Shown here in pieces: positions 46,607 to 55,034 of a DNA stretch of 64,000 bases (position 1 is the stretch's first letter; the number at the start of each line of letters is the position of its first letter). The stretch lies in NCBI GenBank assembly GCA_003056425.1, contig PYVY01000003.1, positions 233,449-297,448 of the forward strand, given 5' to 3'. Below the pieces are notes generated by a model. That model had not been told where the DNA came from, did no database searches, and saw nothing but the letters and a program-made list of their open reading frames with translations. The position numbers were made by a program, and so were the translations under genes. This DNA comes from Alteromonas indica. GTDB lineage: Bacteria > Pseudomonadota > Gammaproteobacteria > Enterobacterales > Alteromonadaceae.

Positions 46607-48547
46607 TTACGCTTCTGTAGTCGCGTCGTCCAGTACGTACAGCTCACCATCATACAAACCCTGGATAGTCAGTTTTTGATTAGACAACGAGCGCAGGTAA
46701 TTGATATGTGCGTCTTCAATCAGTTGGCCTGGCACAATCAGTGGTATGCCTGGCGGATAAGGGGTAACCAGTCCAGCCGCGATACGCCCCGCACTTTGTT
46801 GCCAGGGTAGTGATACCCGTTTACCAAAAAATGCATTAGAAGGTAGCTCGACCAAATTAATCGGCGGAATCATCTGAGGTAACTGGTGGCGGTTTTTGCT
46901 GCGATTTAACGTGACTGAGCCTTCATCCAGTTTTTTCAGCGCGTTATATAACCGTACGATTTTAGAGCGCATCCCCCCTAAGGTTAATAACACCAAAATA
47001 GTACTGTGGGTGAATTTTTCAATTTCGAGGCCCACTTCATCCATTAAAAAACGATGAATTTCCTGGTTTGAATATTCCAGGGCGGAAATATCTATCAAAA
47101 TTTTAAGCGGATCGTGGCCCATATTGTCTTTGTCAAAATGGGCAAATACCTTCGCAAAATCTTTGGCTTCCAGTATACGCAAACGCTTAAAACGAGAGAC
47201 CTGCTGTTTGAGTTCTTCCACATTACTGAGTAACTCATTTAGTATCCTATAGCCTTCCATTTCGAGTTGCTGCCGGCACACATCCAGCGACGCGATAAGC
47301 TGATATTTTGGCGAAGTACTGGTATGGATACTGTATATTTCTTTGAAAAAATCCACATCGAAATCGGGATCGTTAACATGAATAAACGATGCCTGAGAAA
47401 AAGCCGATACCACTTTGTGTGCTGAATGAGTTACATAATCGGCGCCCACATGAACCGCAGAATAGGGGCGGAATTTGGGATGAAAAAAGGAATATGCAAA
47501 CCATGCTTCATCAATAAATACCTTAATGCCGTGTCGATGACCTAATTCAACCACTTGCTTTAAATCCGTTAGCAAGCCGTCATAGGTACAGCCGGTTAGC
47601 ACAATCAGTTTGGCATCGGTGTTAGCTTCGATAACCTGCTTAAGTTGATCAAGCTGAGGCGGCGAAAAAATCCCGTAATCAGGGTTAAACACACTGTCCA
47701 GATATACCGGCATAGCCCGCGCCTGGACAATGCCGTAGTGGACAGATTTATGGCAATTGCGATCGGCAATAACCTTATCGCCTTCGCGTAACAGCGTTTG
47801 CAAAATGATTTTATTCGATGTAGACGAGCCGTTGGTGACAAAAAAAGACTGACGCACCTCAAACGTACTGGCCACATTAGCCTGGGCGCGTCCAATAGCG
47901 TGAGTACCATCGGATAATGAGCCTAATGAATCAACACTTACAGACAGGTCGCTAACAAACACGTTACGCCCAAAGAAACGGTAGAAATCACTAATGTACG
48001 GCGAGTGGCGGAAACTGGCTCCCCCACTATGACCTGGCGTATGCCACGAGTCATTGGCCTCCATCACATACTTTTTATAGGCGGTCCAAAACGGTGTTTC
48101 ATTTCTATCGTCAAAATCGTTGATGATATAGGCAAGGATAGATTCCGGATCAGAGATAATATCGGTGCGGTAAAAAAATGACTCCATGCCGCTGGTCACA
48201 TTAACAATATCCAGCCCTTTAATAGCATCACCTAGTACATATACCGGCAATTCACGGCGTATGGCTTTGATAGCGCTAATGACCACCGCATTGTTATCGA
48301 CCTTGCCCTCGCCTTCGCCGCCCACTTCTTTTTGATAAACTTCCGTATCCCAACTGAATACCACAGCCTGGATTTCCCCGTCATTGTGTACATGGTGCAG
48401 CGCTGTTGACACGGCGCTGGCTTCCACCACGCTAATATCAATATCAGGCCTATCAAATAGCTCAATAGTAGAACGAATACTTTGCGTAAGTTGTTGCAAT
48501 AGCTCAGCTGAATCTTCAACAACAAGAATTTTTAATTTAGGAAGCAT
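46607..48547 (-). CDS. Orn/Lys/Arg-type PLP-dependent decarboxylase
   Basis: A 646-residue fold-type I PLP enzyme of the Orn/Lys/Arg decarboxylase group. An N-terminal receiver-like wing domain (LKILVVEDSAELLQQLTQSI, residues 1-130) is followed by the catalytic domain. There NDSWHTPGHSGGASFRHSP and FIDEAWFAYSFFHPKF precede the Schiff-base lysine in VTHSAHKVVSAFSQASF. A C-terminal domain finishes it. At 646 residues it is shorter than E. coli inducible forms (about 710-755), so the amino acid decarboxylated is uncertain. No antiporter lies beside it, arguing against a classic acid-resistance unit. Confidence 0.85.
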   Translation of the reverse strand: MLPKLKILVVEDSAELLQQLTQSIRSTIELFDRPDIDISVVEASAVSTALHHVHNDGEIQAVVFSWDTEVYQKEVGGEGEGKVDNNAVVISAIKAIRRELPVYVLGDAIKGLDIVNVTSGMESFFYRTDIISDPESILAYIINDFDDRNETPFWTAYKKYVMEANDSWHTPGHSGGASFRHSPYISDFYRFFGRNVFVSDLSVSVDSLGSLSDGTHAIGRAQANVASTFEVRQSFFVTNGSSTSNKIILQTLLREGDKVIADRNCHKSVHYGIVQARAMPVYLDSVFNPDYGIFSPPQLDQLKQVIEANTDAKLIVLTGCTYDGLLTDLKQVVELGHRHGIKVFIDEAWFAYSFFHPKFRPYSAVHVGADYVTHSAHKVVSAFSQASFIHVNDPDFDVDFFKEIYSIHTSTSPKYQLIASLDVCRQQLEMEGYRILNELLSNVEELKQQVSRFKRLRILEAKDFAKVFAHFDKDNMGHDPLKILIDISALEYSNQEIHRFLMDEVGLEIEKFTHSTILVLLTLGGMRSKIVRLYNALKKLDEGSVTLNRSKNRHQLPQMIPPINLVELPSNAFFGKRVSLPWQQSAGRIAAGLVTPYPPGIPLIVPGQLIEDAHINYLRSLSNQKLTIQGLYDGELYVLDDATTEA

Positions 48548-49127
48548 GCAGAAAATAAAGTTGTTTGGACGTTCCCCGCAGTGTACCGCTCAGGCAGGGG
48601 CTTGTCAGCGATGTTTTACCCCAAAGGTTTACCCTGGCAACACGCCAGGTTACGCGAGCACACCCGATATTGCCCGAAACTCCTTTTAGGCAATACTGCC
48701 ATACCGCTTAGCTAACGCCCTGCTTATAGCCGCTTTATCTCAACGTACCTGGTAACGCTCTACGTTGCGCTTCCTCATAGGGGGCGATGAGTAAAGCGCT
48801 TAAAGCGATCTGCAAAAGGTTAGACGTTTATGTTCGCGATAGGCGTGCGAAATTGCTGTTCGTGATAGATGTTCAGGAAAGGTGCTAAAGATGAGTACCG
48901 GAAATAATAATACTATATTAATCGGCAATGATTACCTTACCCAATAGCCATGTTATATGTATCTGGAGGCTTGTCTGGAGTATGGCCGGCGGCAGGGTAC
49001 TCTGTCGCCAAAAACTGCCGACGGCAACGCCTACAAAAATGCTACAGCGTGCATACTGCTATACCATGGCATGCTCTCATTTTAGCAACCTGCGGCCCGG
49101 ACGCGTAGCGAAAACATGGTTGAACGA
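48548..49127. other. Intergenic DNA upstream of the decarboxylase gene and array D
   Basis: About 580 bases with no supported gene, RNA or long repeat. The decarboxylase promoter must lie in its left part. Short similar stretches (GTTCGCGATAGG and GTTCGTGATAGA near 48830-48870) are the only structure noticed. Confidence 0.5.
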
Positions 49128-50065
49128 GGTGGCTGTCCACTATGTTTGCCCGCCGTGATTATTTCCCTAACGATTGTGAGTGGGTATCTATTGGGGAGCG
49201 TTACGAAGCGCCCTAGCCGATTATGTATAGGTGTCTACGGTCTAGCGCTAGGTGCCTATCGGGGTAGTGAGGCACGGTAGACGTGATTGAACGAGGTGGG
49301 TGTCTATTATGTTTCGCCGTGATTATTCCCTCACGATTGTGAGTGGGTGTCTATTATGATTGCCCGCCGTGATTATTTCCCAAACGATTGTGAGTGGGTG
49401 TCTATTGGGGAGCGTTACGAAGCGCCCTAGCCGATTAAGCATGGGTGTCTACGGTCTAGCGCTAGGTGTCTATTATGTTTGCCCCATTATGTTTGCCCGC
49501 CGTGATTATTCCCTCACGATTGTGAGTGGGTGTCTATTATGTTTCCCATTATGTTTGCCCGCCGTGATTACTTCCCTAACGATTGTGAGTGGGTGTCTAT
49601 TGTGGAGCGTTACGAAGCGCCCTAGCCGATTATGCATGGGTGTCTACGGTCTAGCGCTAGGTGTCTATCGGGGTCGTGAGGCACGGTAGACGTGATTGAA
49701 CGAGGTGGGTGTCTATTATGTTTGCCCCACTATGTTTGCCCGCCGTGATTATTTCCCTAACGATTGTGAGTGGGTATCTATTGGGGAGCGTTACGAAGCG
49801 TCCTAGCCGATTATGCATGGGTGTCTACGGTCTAGCGCTAGGTGTCTATCGGGGTCGTGAGGCACGGTAGACGTGATTGAACGAGGTGGGTGTCTATTAT
49901 GTTTGCCCGCCGTGATTATTTCCCAAACGATTGTGAGTGGGTATCTATTGGGGAGCGTTGCGAAGCGCCCTAGCCGATTATGCATGGGTGTCTACAGTCT
50001 GGCGCTAGGTGTCTATCGGGCTGGTGAGCCACCGGACACGTGGAACGAGGTGGGTGTCTATTGCA
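49128..50065 (+). repeat. Array D: about 22 plus-strand cores in roughly 180-220 bp higher-order units
   Basis: Cores read GAGTGGGTGTCTATT, GAGGTGGGTGTCTATTATG, ATGGGTGTCTACGG and TAGGTGTCTATCGG in a recurring order. Filler includes CGCCGTGATTATTTCCC, GAGCGTTACGAAGCGCCCTA and CCGATTATGCATG. About five partial or whole higher-order units are present, with small deletions between them. Some frames stay open by chance and give repetitive peptides, but nothing supports coding. The filler is unrelated to that of arrays A, B and C; only the core is shared. Confidence 0.93.
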
Positions 50066-50452
50066 GCGTCTTTTGCAGCGGGCTAACAATTGTGAGGCGC
50101 TTTGATGTAAGTCGATAAGCACATTACGGTGGACTTACATTTACACCTTGGTTTGAAGCCTGGAATATCTCAACCCTCTGCGCGAGAACTATATAGTGGC
50201 TATTATCACAGCGGGTTATAGTTATTCTAAGTGGCTATCATTGTCATCCAGGCCCGAGAGAAGAAGGCTATCAATGTTTGAAAAGTATTTATAAACACAA
50301 TACGCTGCGTCACACTTGATTGGCGTAAAACTGGTTTGTATAACTTATCGGTTTTATCCGAAGAAGCGGGTATCTGGTCGTGGTTTGTCTTATCATTAGC
50401 CGAGGTTTGTTTACAATATCGGCTAACATATCAGCAAGTTATAAGGATAAAA
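50066..50452. other. Intergenic DNA between array D and the amidohydrolase gene
   Basis: About 390 bases with no gene. It holds the promoter side of the amidohydrolase; AAGGAT lies eight bases ahead of that ATG. No further repeat cores seen. Confidence 0.5.
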
Positions 50453-51727
50453 ATGAAGATACTTGTCGCAGTTTTATGCGCTACCTGGACCTGGATGGCT
50501 ACTGCTGCCCCGGTCGCAATCACCGCCGATCGCATGGTAGATGTCGTTGAAGGAAAAGTCATTAACCAAGCAGTGATTGTTGTAGACGGTAATAAAATTC
50601 TCGCTGCAGGTCAGGCCCGCTCTGTGAATGTGCCTCAGGGGGCTCGGGTCATAGCATTAGGCGATCATACATTGATGCCGGGGCTGATGGATATGCACGT
50701 CCATCTTACCAGCGATGCTACCAAGCATGGCTACAAGCGCTTATCGGTGTCGCTACCACGGGCAACGATTACCGGCGTGAAGCATGCGCGCCAAACTTTG
50801 GAGGCAGGTTTTACCACCGTGCGTAATGTCGGCGCGCCTGGTTTTGCCGACGTTGCCCTGCGTGATGCTATTAATGAGGGCGATGTACCCGGCCCCAGAA
50901 TGTTTGTTGCTGGCCCCTCTTTAGGTGTCACTGGCGGACACTGTGACAGTAATTTACTGCCCTATGAGTTCCATGAAAAAAGCGAAGGCGTAGCTGATGG
51001 CCCATGGGAAGTACGAAAAGCGGTACGCCGCAATATTAAATATGGGGCCACTGTCATAAAATTTTGTGCCACTGGAGGTGTACTGTCTAAAGGAACGAAG
51101 GTGGGCGCTCAACAATATACCCAGCAGGAAATGAAAGCCCTGATAGAGGAAGCGCATTTGCGCGGACTGACCGTGGCCACTCACGCCCATGGTACCTCCG
51201 GAATTAAAGCGGCTATCCGCGCCGGCGTTGATTCTGTAGAGCATGGTAGCTTATTGGATGATGAAGCCATCGCCCTGGCGAAGGAACACGGTACGTATTT
51301 TTCGATGGATGTGTATGTCACCGAATATATCTTAAATGAGGGCGCAAAGGCCGGCATATTAGAAGAAAGTCTGGCTAAAGAGCGCAGAGTAGGGAAGCAG
51401 CAACGGGATAATTTTCGCAAGGCAGTGGAAGCAGGTGTAAATATGGTGTTCGGCTCAGATGCAGGCGTGTACCCTCATGGCGATAATCCTAAGCAATTCG
51501 CTCGTATGGTAAAATTCGGCATGTCGCCTATGCAGGCTATACAGGCAGCCACGATTAATGCCGCCACATTATTAAAACAGCAAGACACCCTGGGTAGCCT
51601 GTCGCCAGGTAAATATGCCGACATCGTCGCCATACCAGGTAATCCTTTACAGGATATGTCAAAAATGGAACAGGTCAGTATGGTTATGAAAGATGGCGAT
51701 GTGGTACTCAACCGCCTGAAGATGTAG
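50453..51727 (+). CDS. Exported amidohydrolase (metal-dependent, imidazolonepropionase/prolidase-like)
   Basis: A 424-residue protein with signal peptide MKILVAVLCATWTWMATAAP and an amidohydrolase fold. The metal-binding MDMHVHLTSD is near residue 80, a bridging Lys candidate is in VIKFCATGGVLSKGT, and later His residues are in ATHAHGTSGIK and SVEHGSLLDD. The final Asp is in NMVFGSDAGVYPHG. It resembles the secreted Xaa-Pro dipeptidase-like and carboxypeptidase-like amidohydrolases that cleave aryl amides or dipeptides. The substrate is not readable. The ATG at 50453 opens the signal peptide; the frame is open upstream without homology. Confidence 0.85.
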   Translation: MKILVAVLCATWTWMATAAPVAITADRMVDVVEGKVINQAVIVVDGNKILAAGQARSVNVPQGARVIALGDHTLMPGLMDMHVHLTSDATKHGYKRLSVSLPRATITGVKHARQTLEAGFTTVRNVGAPGFADVALRDAINEGDVPGPRMFVAGPSLGVTGGHCDSNLLPYEFHEKSEGVADGPWEVRKAVRRNIKYGATVIKFCATGGVLSKGTKVGAQQYTQQEMKALIEEAHLRGLTVATHAHGTSGIKAAIRAGVDSVEHGSLLDDEAIALAKEHGTYFSMDVYVTEYILNEGAKAGILEESLAKERRVGKQQRDNFRKAVEAGVNMVFGSDAGVYPHGDNPKQFARMVKFGMSPMQAIQAATINAATLLKQQDTLGSLSPGKYADIVAIPGNPLQDMSKMEQVSMVMKDGDVVLNRLKM

Positions 51728-51736
51728 CGCGCAAGG

Positions 51737-51763
51737 CTTGAAAAAGCAGCGCCAGGCCTTATT
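51737..51763 (+). promoter_or_regulatory. Sigma-32 (heat-shock) promoter for the Hsp20 gene
   Basis: CTTGAAA at 51737-51743 matches the sigma-32 -35 exactly. After 13 bases comes CCTTATT, a fair match to CCCATNT. It lies about 85 bases ahead of a small heat-shock protein gene. Confidence 0.6.
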
Positions 51764-51784
51764 GTTTATCGTAATAAAAAAAGA

Positions 51785-51846
51785 AGCTGGTGCTTGATAA
51801 CAAGGCCAGCTGCAATTTCGCCTGTTGCTTGATAAGGATTGGTACT
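51785..51846 (+). promoter_or_regulatory. ROSE-like RNA thermometer in the Hsp20 leader
   Basis: The ribosome site AGGA (51835-51838) can pair with TTGCT (51825-51829) across a five-base loop, with an extra G in the strand. This is the defining arrangement of ROSE elements of ibpA-type genes. A second hairpin, AGCTGG/CCAGCT (51785-51790 with 51806-51811), lies upstream. Leader length and position fit. Not tested by folding software. Confidence 0.6.
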
Positions 51847-52299
51847 ATGCGCTCTGTAGATATGACTCCCCTTTACCGTTCATTTATTGGATCTGACCAT
51901 TTAGCGAGCTTGATTGATGCTGCTACCCGGGCTGAAAAGCAAAGCGCTTACCCGCCCTACAACATAGAACTTTTAGCAGAAAATCAGTATCGGATCACCA
52001 TGGCGGTAGCCGGGTTTACCCAAGACGATGTAAACATTGAAATGCTGGATAATACCCTGACCATAACCGGGCGGAAGGCGCCGCGTGATAGCAATGCGCC
52101 AGAACGTACCTTCTTACATAAAGGGATTTCTGAACGAAATTTCGAACGCAAGTTTCAACTTGGCGATAACGTAAAAGTACTCGGTGCCGACATGGAACAC
52201 GGCTTGCTGCATATTGATATGGAACGCATTATCCCTGAGTCCCAAAAGCCTCGCCAAATTAAGATTAATGGTAACCTTATTGGCAACAATAACCGTTAG
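51847..52299 (+). CDS. ibpA: Small heat-shock protein, IbpA-like (Hsp20)
   Basis: A 150-residue alpha-crystallin-type chaperone that holds unfolding proteins. The start MRSVDMTPLYRSFIGSDHLA parallels E. coli IbpA (MRNFDLSPLYRSAIGFDRL). The crystallin domain has YRITMAVAGFTQDDVNIEML and the conserved GISERNFERKFQLGDNVKV. The C-terminal I-x-I tail reads QIKIN. The ATG at 51847 is set by AAGGA and by homology. A sigma-32-like promoter and ROSE-like leader precede it. Its stop codon overlaps that of the convergent RDD gene. Confidence 0.93.
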   Translation: MRSVDMTPLYRSFIGSDHLASLIDAATRAEKQSAYPPYNIELLAENQYRITMAVAGFTQDDVNIEMLDNTLTITGRKAPRDSNAPERTFLHKGISERNFERKFQLGDNVKVLGADMEHGLLHIDMERIIPESQKPRQIKINGNLIGNNNR

Positions 52300-52739
52300 C
52301 GCTTAATGTATTCCGGCACGCGTTTTATCACTGCCGTGCCGGATAAATAATCGTGAAAGCCCCGTTTATTTTTGTCAAAGGCGATCCAGATAAAACCTAA
52401 AAATAACGGCAAAATAGAAACGATATATGCAAAATAACGTACCACTGACTTTGCTATTGTAGGCTTGCGACCAGTGCGGGCATCAACCACCTGAATACCC
52501 AGCATCATTTTGCCGGGCGTTCCTAAATAGCGTTGCCAGAACCACAAGGTTACAATAAACGGTAGCATATACCCGAACACGACATTCGCCCACATAGGTT
52601 GGCTACCGCCCGACATAGAAACAGTACCAAATACCAGTGCTACGGGCACCGTAATAAATAAAAAGAATACAATACAGTCCACAATAACCGCGGCCAGGCG
52701 TAACATGAAGCCCGCTGGTTTTACCCCAAACATACTCAT
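52296..52739 (-). CDS. RDD-family membrane protein
   Basis: A 147-residue protein with about four membrane segments and the RDD layout: Arg in MLRLAAVIVDCIVFFLF followed by Asp two helical turns on, then GTPGKMMLGIQVVDARTGRK and a conserved Asp in WIAFDKNKRGFHDYLSGT. Roles across the family vary, with some members linked to sodium/proton exchange; none can be assigned here. It follows the NUDIX gene after two bases, so the two share a transcript. Confidence 0.85.
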   Translation of the reverse strand: MSMFGVKPAGFMLRLAAVIVDCIVFFLFITVPVALVFGTVSMSGGSQPMWANVVFGYMLPFIVTLWFWQRYLGTPGKMMLGIQVVDARTGRKPTIAKSVVRYFAYIVSILPLFLGFIWIAFDKNKRGFHDYLSGTAVIKRVPEYIKR

Positions 52740-52741
52740 GA

Positions 52742-53299
52742 CTACAGCAGTCCTTTTAAACGGGCAAGCCCGAATGCATTACAGGTACTGGCGTCTTTTA
52801 TTTCGCCGCTGAGAATTTTTTCAACCAATTCAGTAACGGGTAAACAGTGCACCTGTAGCCCTTCCTCTTCTACATCCAATTGTTGCTCGCCATGTTCAAA
52901 ATCACTAGCCAGATAAATGTGATAGCCTTGATTACTCATTCCATAGGCTAAATACTGAAAGCCCACATAGGTCCACTTTTTCGCCAATAAACCGGTTTCT
53001 TCTTTTAACTCCCCTGCCGCCAACACGGCTGGATCAACATCGGGATTTTCATCCCAGGTGCCTTGGGGAAATTCCAGTTGATGTTGTGCAACCGGATAGC
53101 GGTATTGTTCTACCATGTACACCTGACCATCCTGCACGGGTAGAATAATGGCAAAATGGGGTTTTTCTACTACGCTGTAAAGGCCTTGCGCTCCACTTTC
53201 TCGCGCGATGATATCTTCACGTACCCGCATCCACTTATTTTCATATACCACTTTGGATGATAGCGTTTTAATGGGTGGGTTATGCTTCGCGGTAGTCAT
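52742..53299 (-). CDS. NUDIX hydrolase, ADP-ribose pyrophosphatase-like
   Basis: A 185-residue NUDIX enzyme. The NUDIX box is seen as LEFPQGTWDENPDVDPAVLA running into AGELKEETGLLAKK, with the Glu pair that binds metal. The N-terminal strand (KTLSSKVVYENKWMRVRED) resembles the ADP-sugar/ADP-ribose pyrophosphatases (NudF/NudE type). The exact nucleotide substrate is not established. It is in operon with the RDD gene. Confidence 0.85.
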   Translation of the reverse strand: MTTAKHNPPIKTLSSKVVYENKWMRVREDIIARESGAQGLYSVVEKPHFAIILPVQDGQVYMVEQYRYPVAQHQLEFPQGTWDENPDVDPAVLAAGELKEETGLLAKKWTYVGFQYLAYGMSNQGYHIYLASDFEHGEQQLDVEEEGLQVHCLPVTELVEKILSGEIKDASTCNAFGLARLKGLL

Positions 53300-53324
53300 G
53301 TTTAGCCGAGCCTTTTTCTTTTGA

Positions 53325-54386
53325 TTAATTATTAGTACCGGCTACCTGATTCAGCAGGCGTGCCAACGCATGATGCTCATCCTCGCCTACCATCACCACT
53401 GAAAGGTGGGTTTCATTCTCATTTAAAACCCGCAGTATATTAGGCTGGTGCCAACTCTGTTCCATCGATAAGTTACTGATAGTATCACTTGCCGCGCCAT
53501 AAATAAGGATAGGTATGGTTAATTGAGGGATATCCAACAACATATCGGTTTGCCTCAGACTTACCCCGGCGCGCAGGGCTGCCAACTCTGCCCCTGCTTT
53601 TAATGTAGCATTGCTAATAACCCGGCTTAACCAGGGGGAGTAAGTGCGTGCCACCGGAATCGTTGCCTCATCAAACCGGCGCATCGGCGCAAGTAAGGCT
53701 AACGCATCAATAGATGGTGTATGAGTGGCGGCCTTCACCGCAGCCAGCGCACCTATAGAGTGGCCCACCACAATAATTGGTCGGGGCAAGCCAGCTAGCT
53801 GTTGGCGAATAAAATCTGCTATCAATATACCGTCTTTCACCCCGTAGGCCCGTGCCCCTTGGGAATCGCCGTGCCCGATGAGATCCGGTGCAAACGTATG
53901 TAAACCAAGGTAATTAAAATAGGCCATGGTGGGCAACCAGCTGCGCTTATTATTGCCCTGTCCGTGAATTAATACCACAGTGCCGCGATATAGGCCCTGC
54001 CAATCAGCAGACAAATGCAATGTTTTTTGCCTGTGCTGGTTCGCATCGGCAGTCAACGCCACCGTGTATTGCAAACTAGCCGGGGTCACGGTAGGCGGTC
54101 GGTACAAATAGTTGATGCAGTCGCTCATAGCTTCGCTGCAATAGATAGCCTGCGTGGCGGTGGTATCGGTTGTTGACGTTACAGAAACCGAGGCATTCGC
54201 TTGTTCTATCTGGTTTGCCACTAACTGAGCACAGCCGCTGAGCGCACATAACGCTAACAGGCTAAGCAGCACCCACACAGATCTGAAGAAAGCAACCGAA
54301 GGGGTTTTATGAGTAAGTAAACTAAACAAAACATCGCCACATTGCCTGAGCGGGGGAACAAAGCCGGGGAAGGTAAACGGGCGCAT
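53325..54386 (-). CDS. Alpha/beta hydrolase, probable lipoprotein
   Basis: A 353-residue protein with a lipobox (VLLSLLALCALSGCAQLVAN). A hydrolase domain has VVLIHGQGNNKRSW near residue 145, APDLIGHGDSQGARAYG near residue 175, nucleophile VVGHSIGALAAVKA near residue 210, and late Asp and His (GAASDTISN, EDEHHALARL). The frame runs about 36 residues ahead of the signal. A GTG at 54278 would give a normal-length lipoprotein signal, but no strong ribosome site decides between them. It resembles monoacylglycerol-lipase-type esterases. Confidence 0.78.
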   Translation of the reverse strand: MRPFTFPGFVPPLRQCGDVLFSLLTHKTPSVAFFRSVWVLLSLLALCALSGCAQLVANQIEQANASVSVTSTTDTTATQAIYCSEAMSDCINYLYRPPTVTPASLQYTVALTADANQHRQKTLHLSADWQGLYRGTVVLIHGQGNNKRSWLPTMAYFNYLGLHTFAPDLIGHGDSQGARAYGVKDGILIADFIRQQLAGLPRPIIVVGHSIGALAAVKAATHTPSIDALALLAPMRRFDEATIPVARTYSPWLSRVISNATLKAGAELAALRAGVSLRQTDMLLDIPQLTIPILIYGAASDTISNLSMEQSWHQPNILRVLNENETHLSVVMVGEDEHHALARLLNQVAGTNN

Positions 54387-54406
54387 GGCTATTCTCGCAG
54401 GCTGAT

Positions 54407-54436
54407 AAAAAAGGGAGTCTGATGCTCCCTTTTTTA
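54407..54436 (-). terminator. Terminator after greA
   Basis: AAAAAAGGGAG pairs with CTCCCTTTTTT around a six-to-seven-base loop, directly after the greA stop on the minus strand. Confidence 0.9.
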
Positions 54437-54913
54437 TTATAAGTACTCGACTTCGATAATCTCAAATTCCACTGCGCCAGAAGGCGTCTGGATATTGGCT
54501 ACATCATCCACCTGTTTGCCAATCAGGCCTCGGGCGATAGGTGAGTTAACCGATATCAGATTATTTTTAATATCGGCTTCATCGTCGCCTACTATGCGGT
54601 AGCAAATTTCTTTATCTGTTTCCACATTCAAAATAGTTACCGTTGCCCCAAAAATAACTTTGCCATTGTTTTCAATTTTTGTGACATCGATAATCTGAGC
54701 ATTTGACAGCTTACCTTCAATATCCTGAATACGCCCTTCACAAAAGCTTTGCTGCTCTCGTGCGGCATGGTATTCAGCATTTTCTTTCAAGTCGCCATGT
54801 TCACGGGCCTCGGCAATGGACTCGATAATTCTTGGGCGTGTAACAGATTTTAGTTCGTTAAGCTCATTGCGCAGAAGCTCTGCACCGTGAGCAGTCATAG
54901 GATACTGAGCCAT
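54437..54913 (-). CDS. greA: Transcription elongation factor GreA
   Basis: GreA rescues backtracked RNA polymerase by stimulating transcript cleavage. The 158-residue protein has the N-terminal coiled coil ([40 protein letters not shown] with the acidic tip) and a C-terminal globular domain with [15 protein letters not shown]. Length equals E. coli GreA. It follows carAB in the usual order, though a terminator lies between them. Confidence 0.97.
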   Translation of the reverse strand: MAQYPMTAHGAELLRNELNELKSVTRPRIIESIAEAREHGDLKENAEYHAAREQQSFCEGRIQDIEGKLSNAQIIDVTKIENNGKVIFGATVTILNVETDKEICYRIVGDDEADIKNNLISVNSPIARGLIGKQVDDVANIQTPSGAVEFEIIEVEYL

Positions 54914-54955
54914 GGGTTCGTCTCACTTTTATGTCTGTTTATGCTAAAACGCGAT

Positions 54956-54990
54956 CAAAAAAAGTGCGCCCTTGGGGCGCACATTTTATT
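54956..54990 (-). terminator. Terminator of carAB
   Basis: GTGCGCCC at 54964-54971 pairs with GGGCGCAC at 54975-54982, flanked on the minus strand by a seven-T run. It lies between carB and greA. Confidence 0.9.
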
Positions 54991-55034
54991 TCCTAACTAT
55001 GACAACAGGATACCGCGTATCCTGCAAGTTGTCA

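Noticed and set aside
46607..48547. Classic acid-resistance decarboxylase with antiporter
   Set aside because: No amino acid antiporter gene is adjacent, and the protein is shorter than the inducible enterobacterial enzymes.
49360..49689. Open frame of 109 codons on the plus strand across array D
   Set aside because: It is composed entirely of repeat units, its peptide simply repeats, and it has no ribosome site or family features. It stays open by chance.
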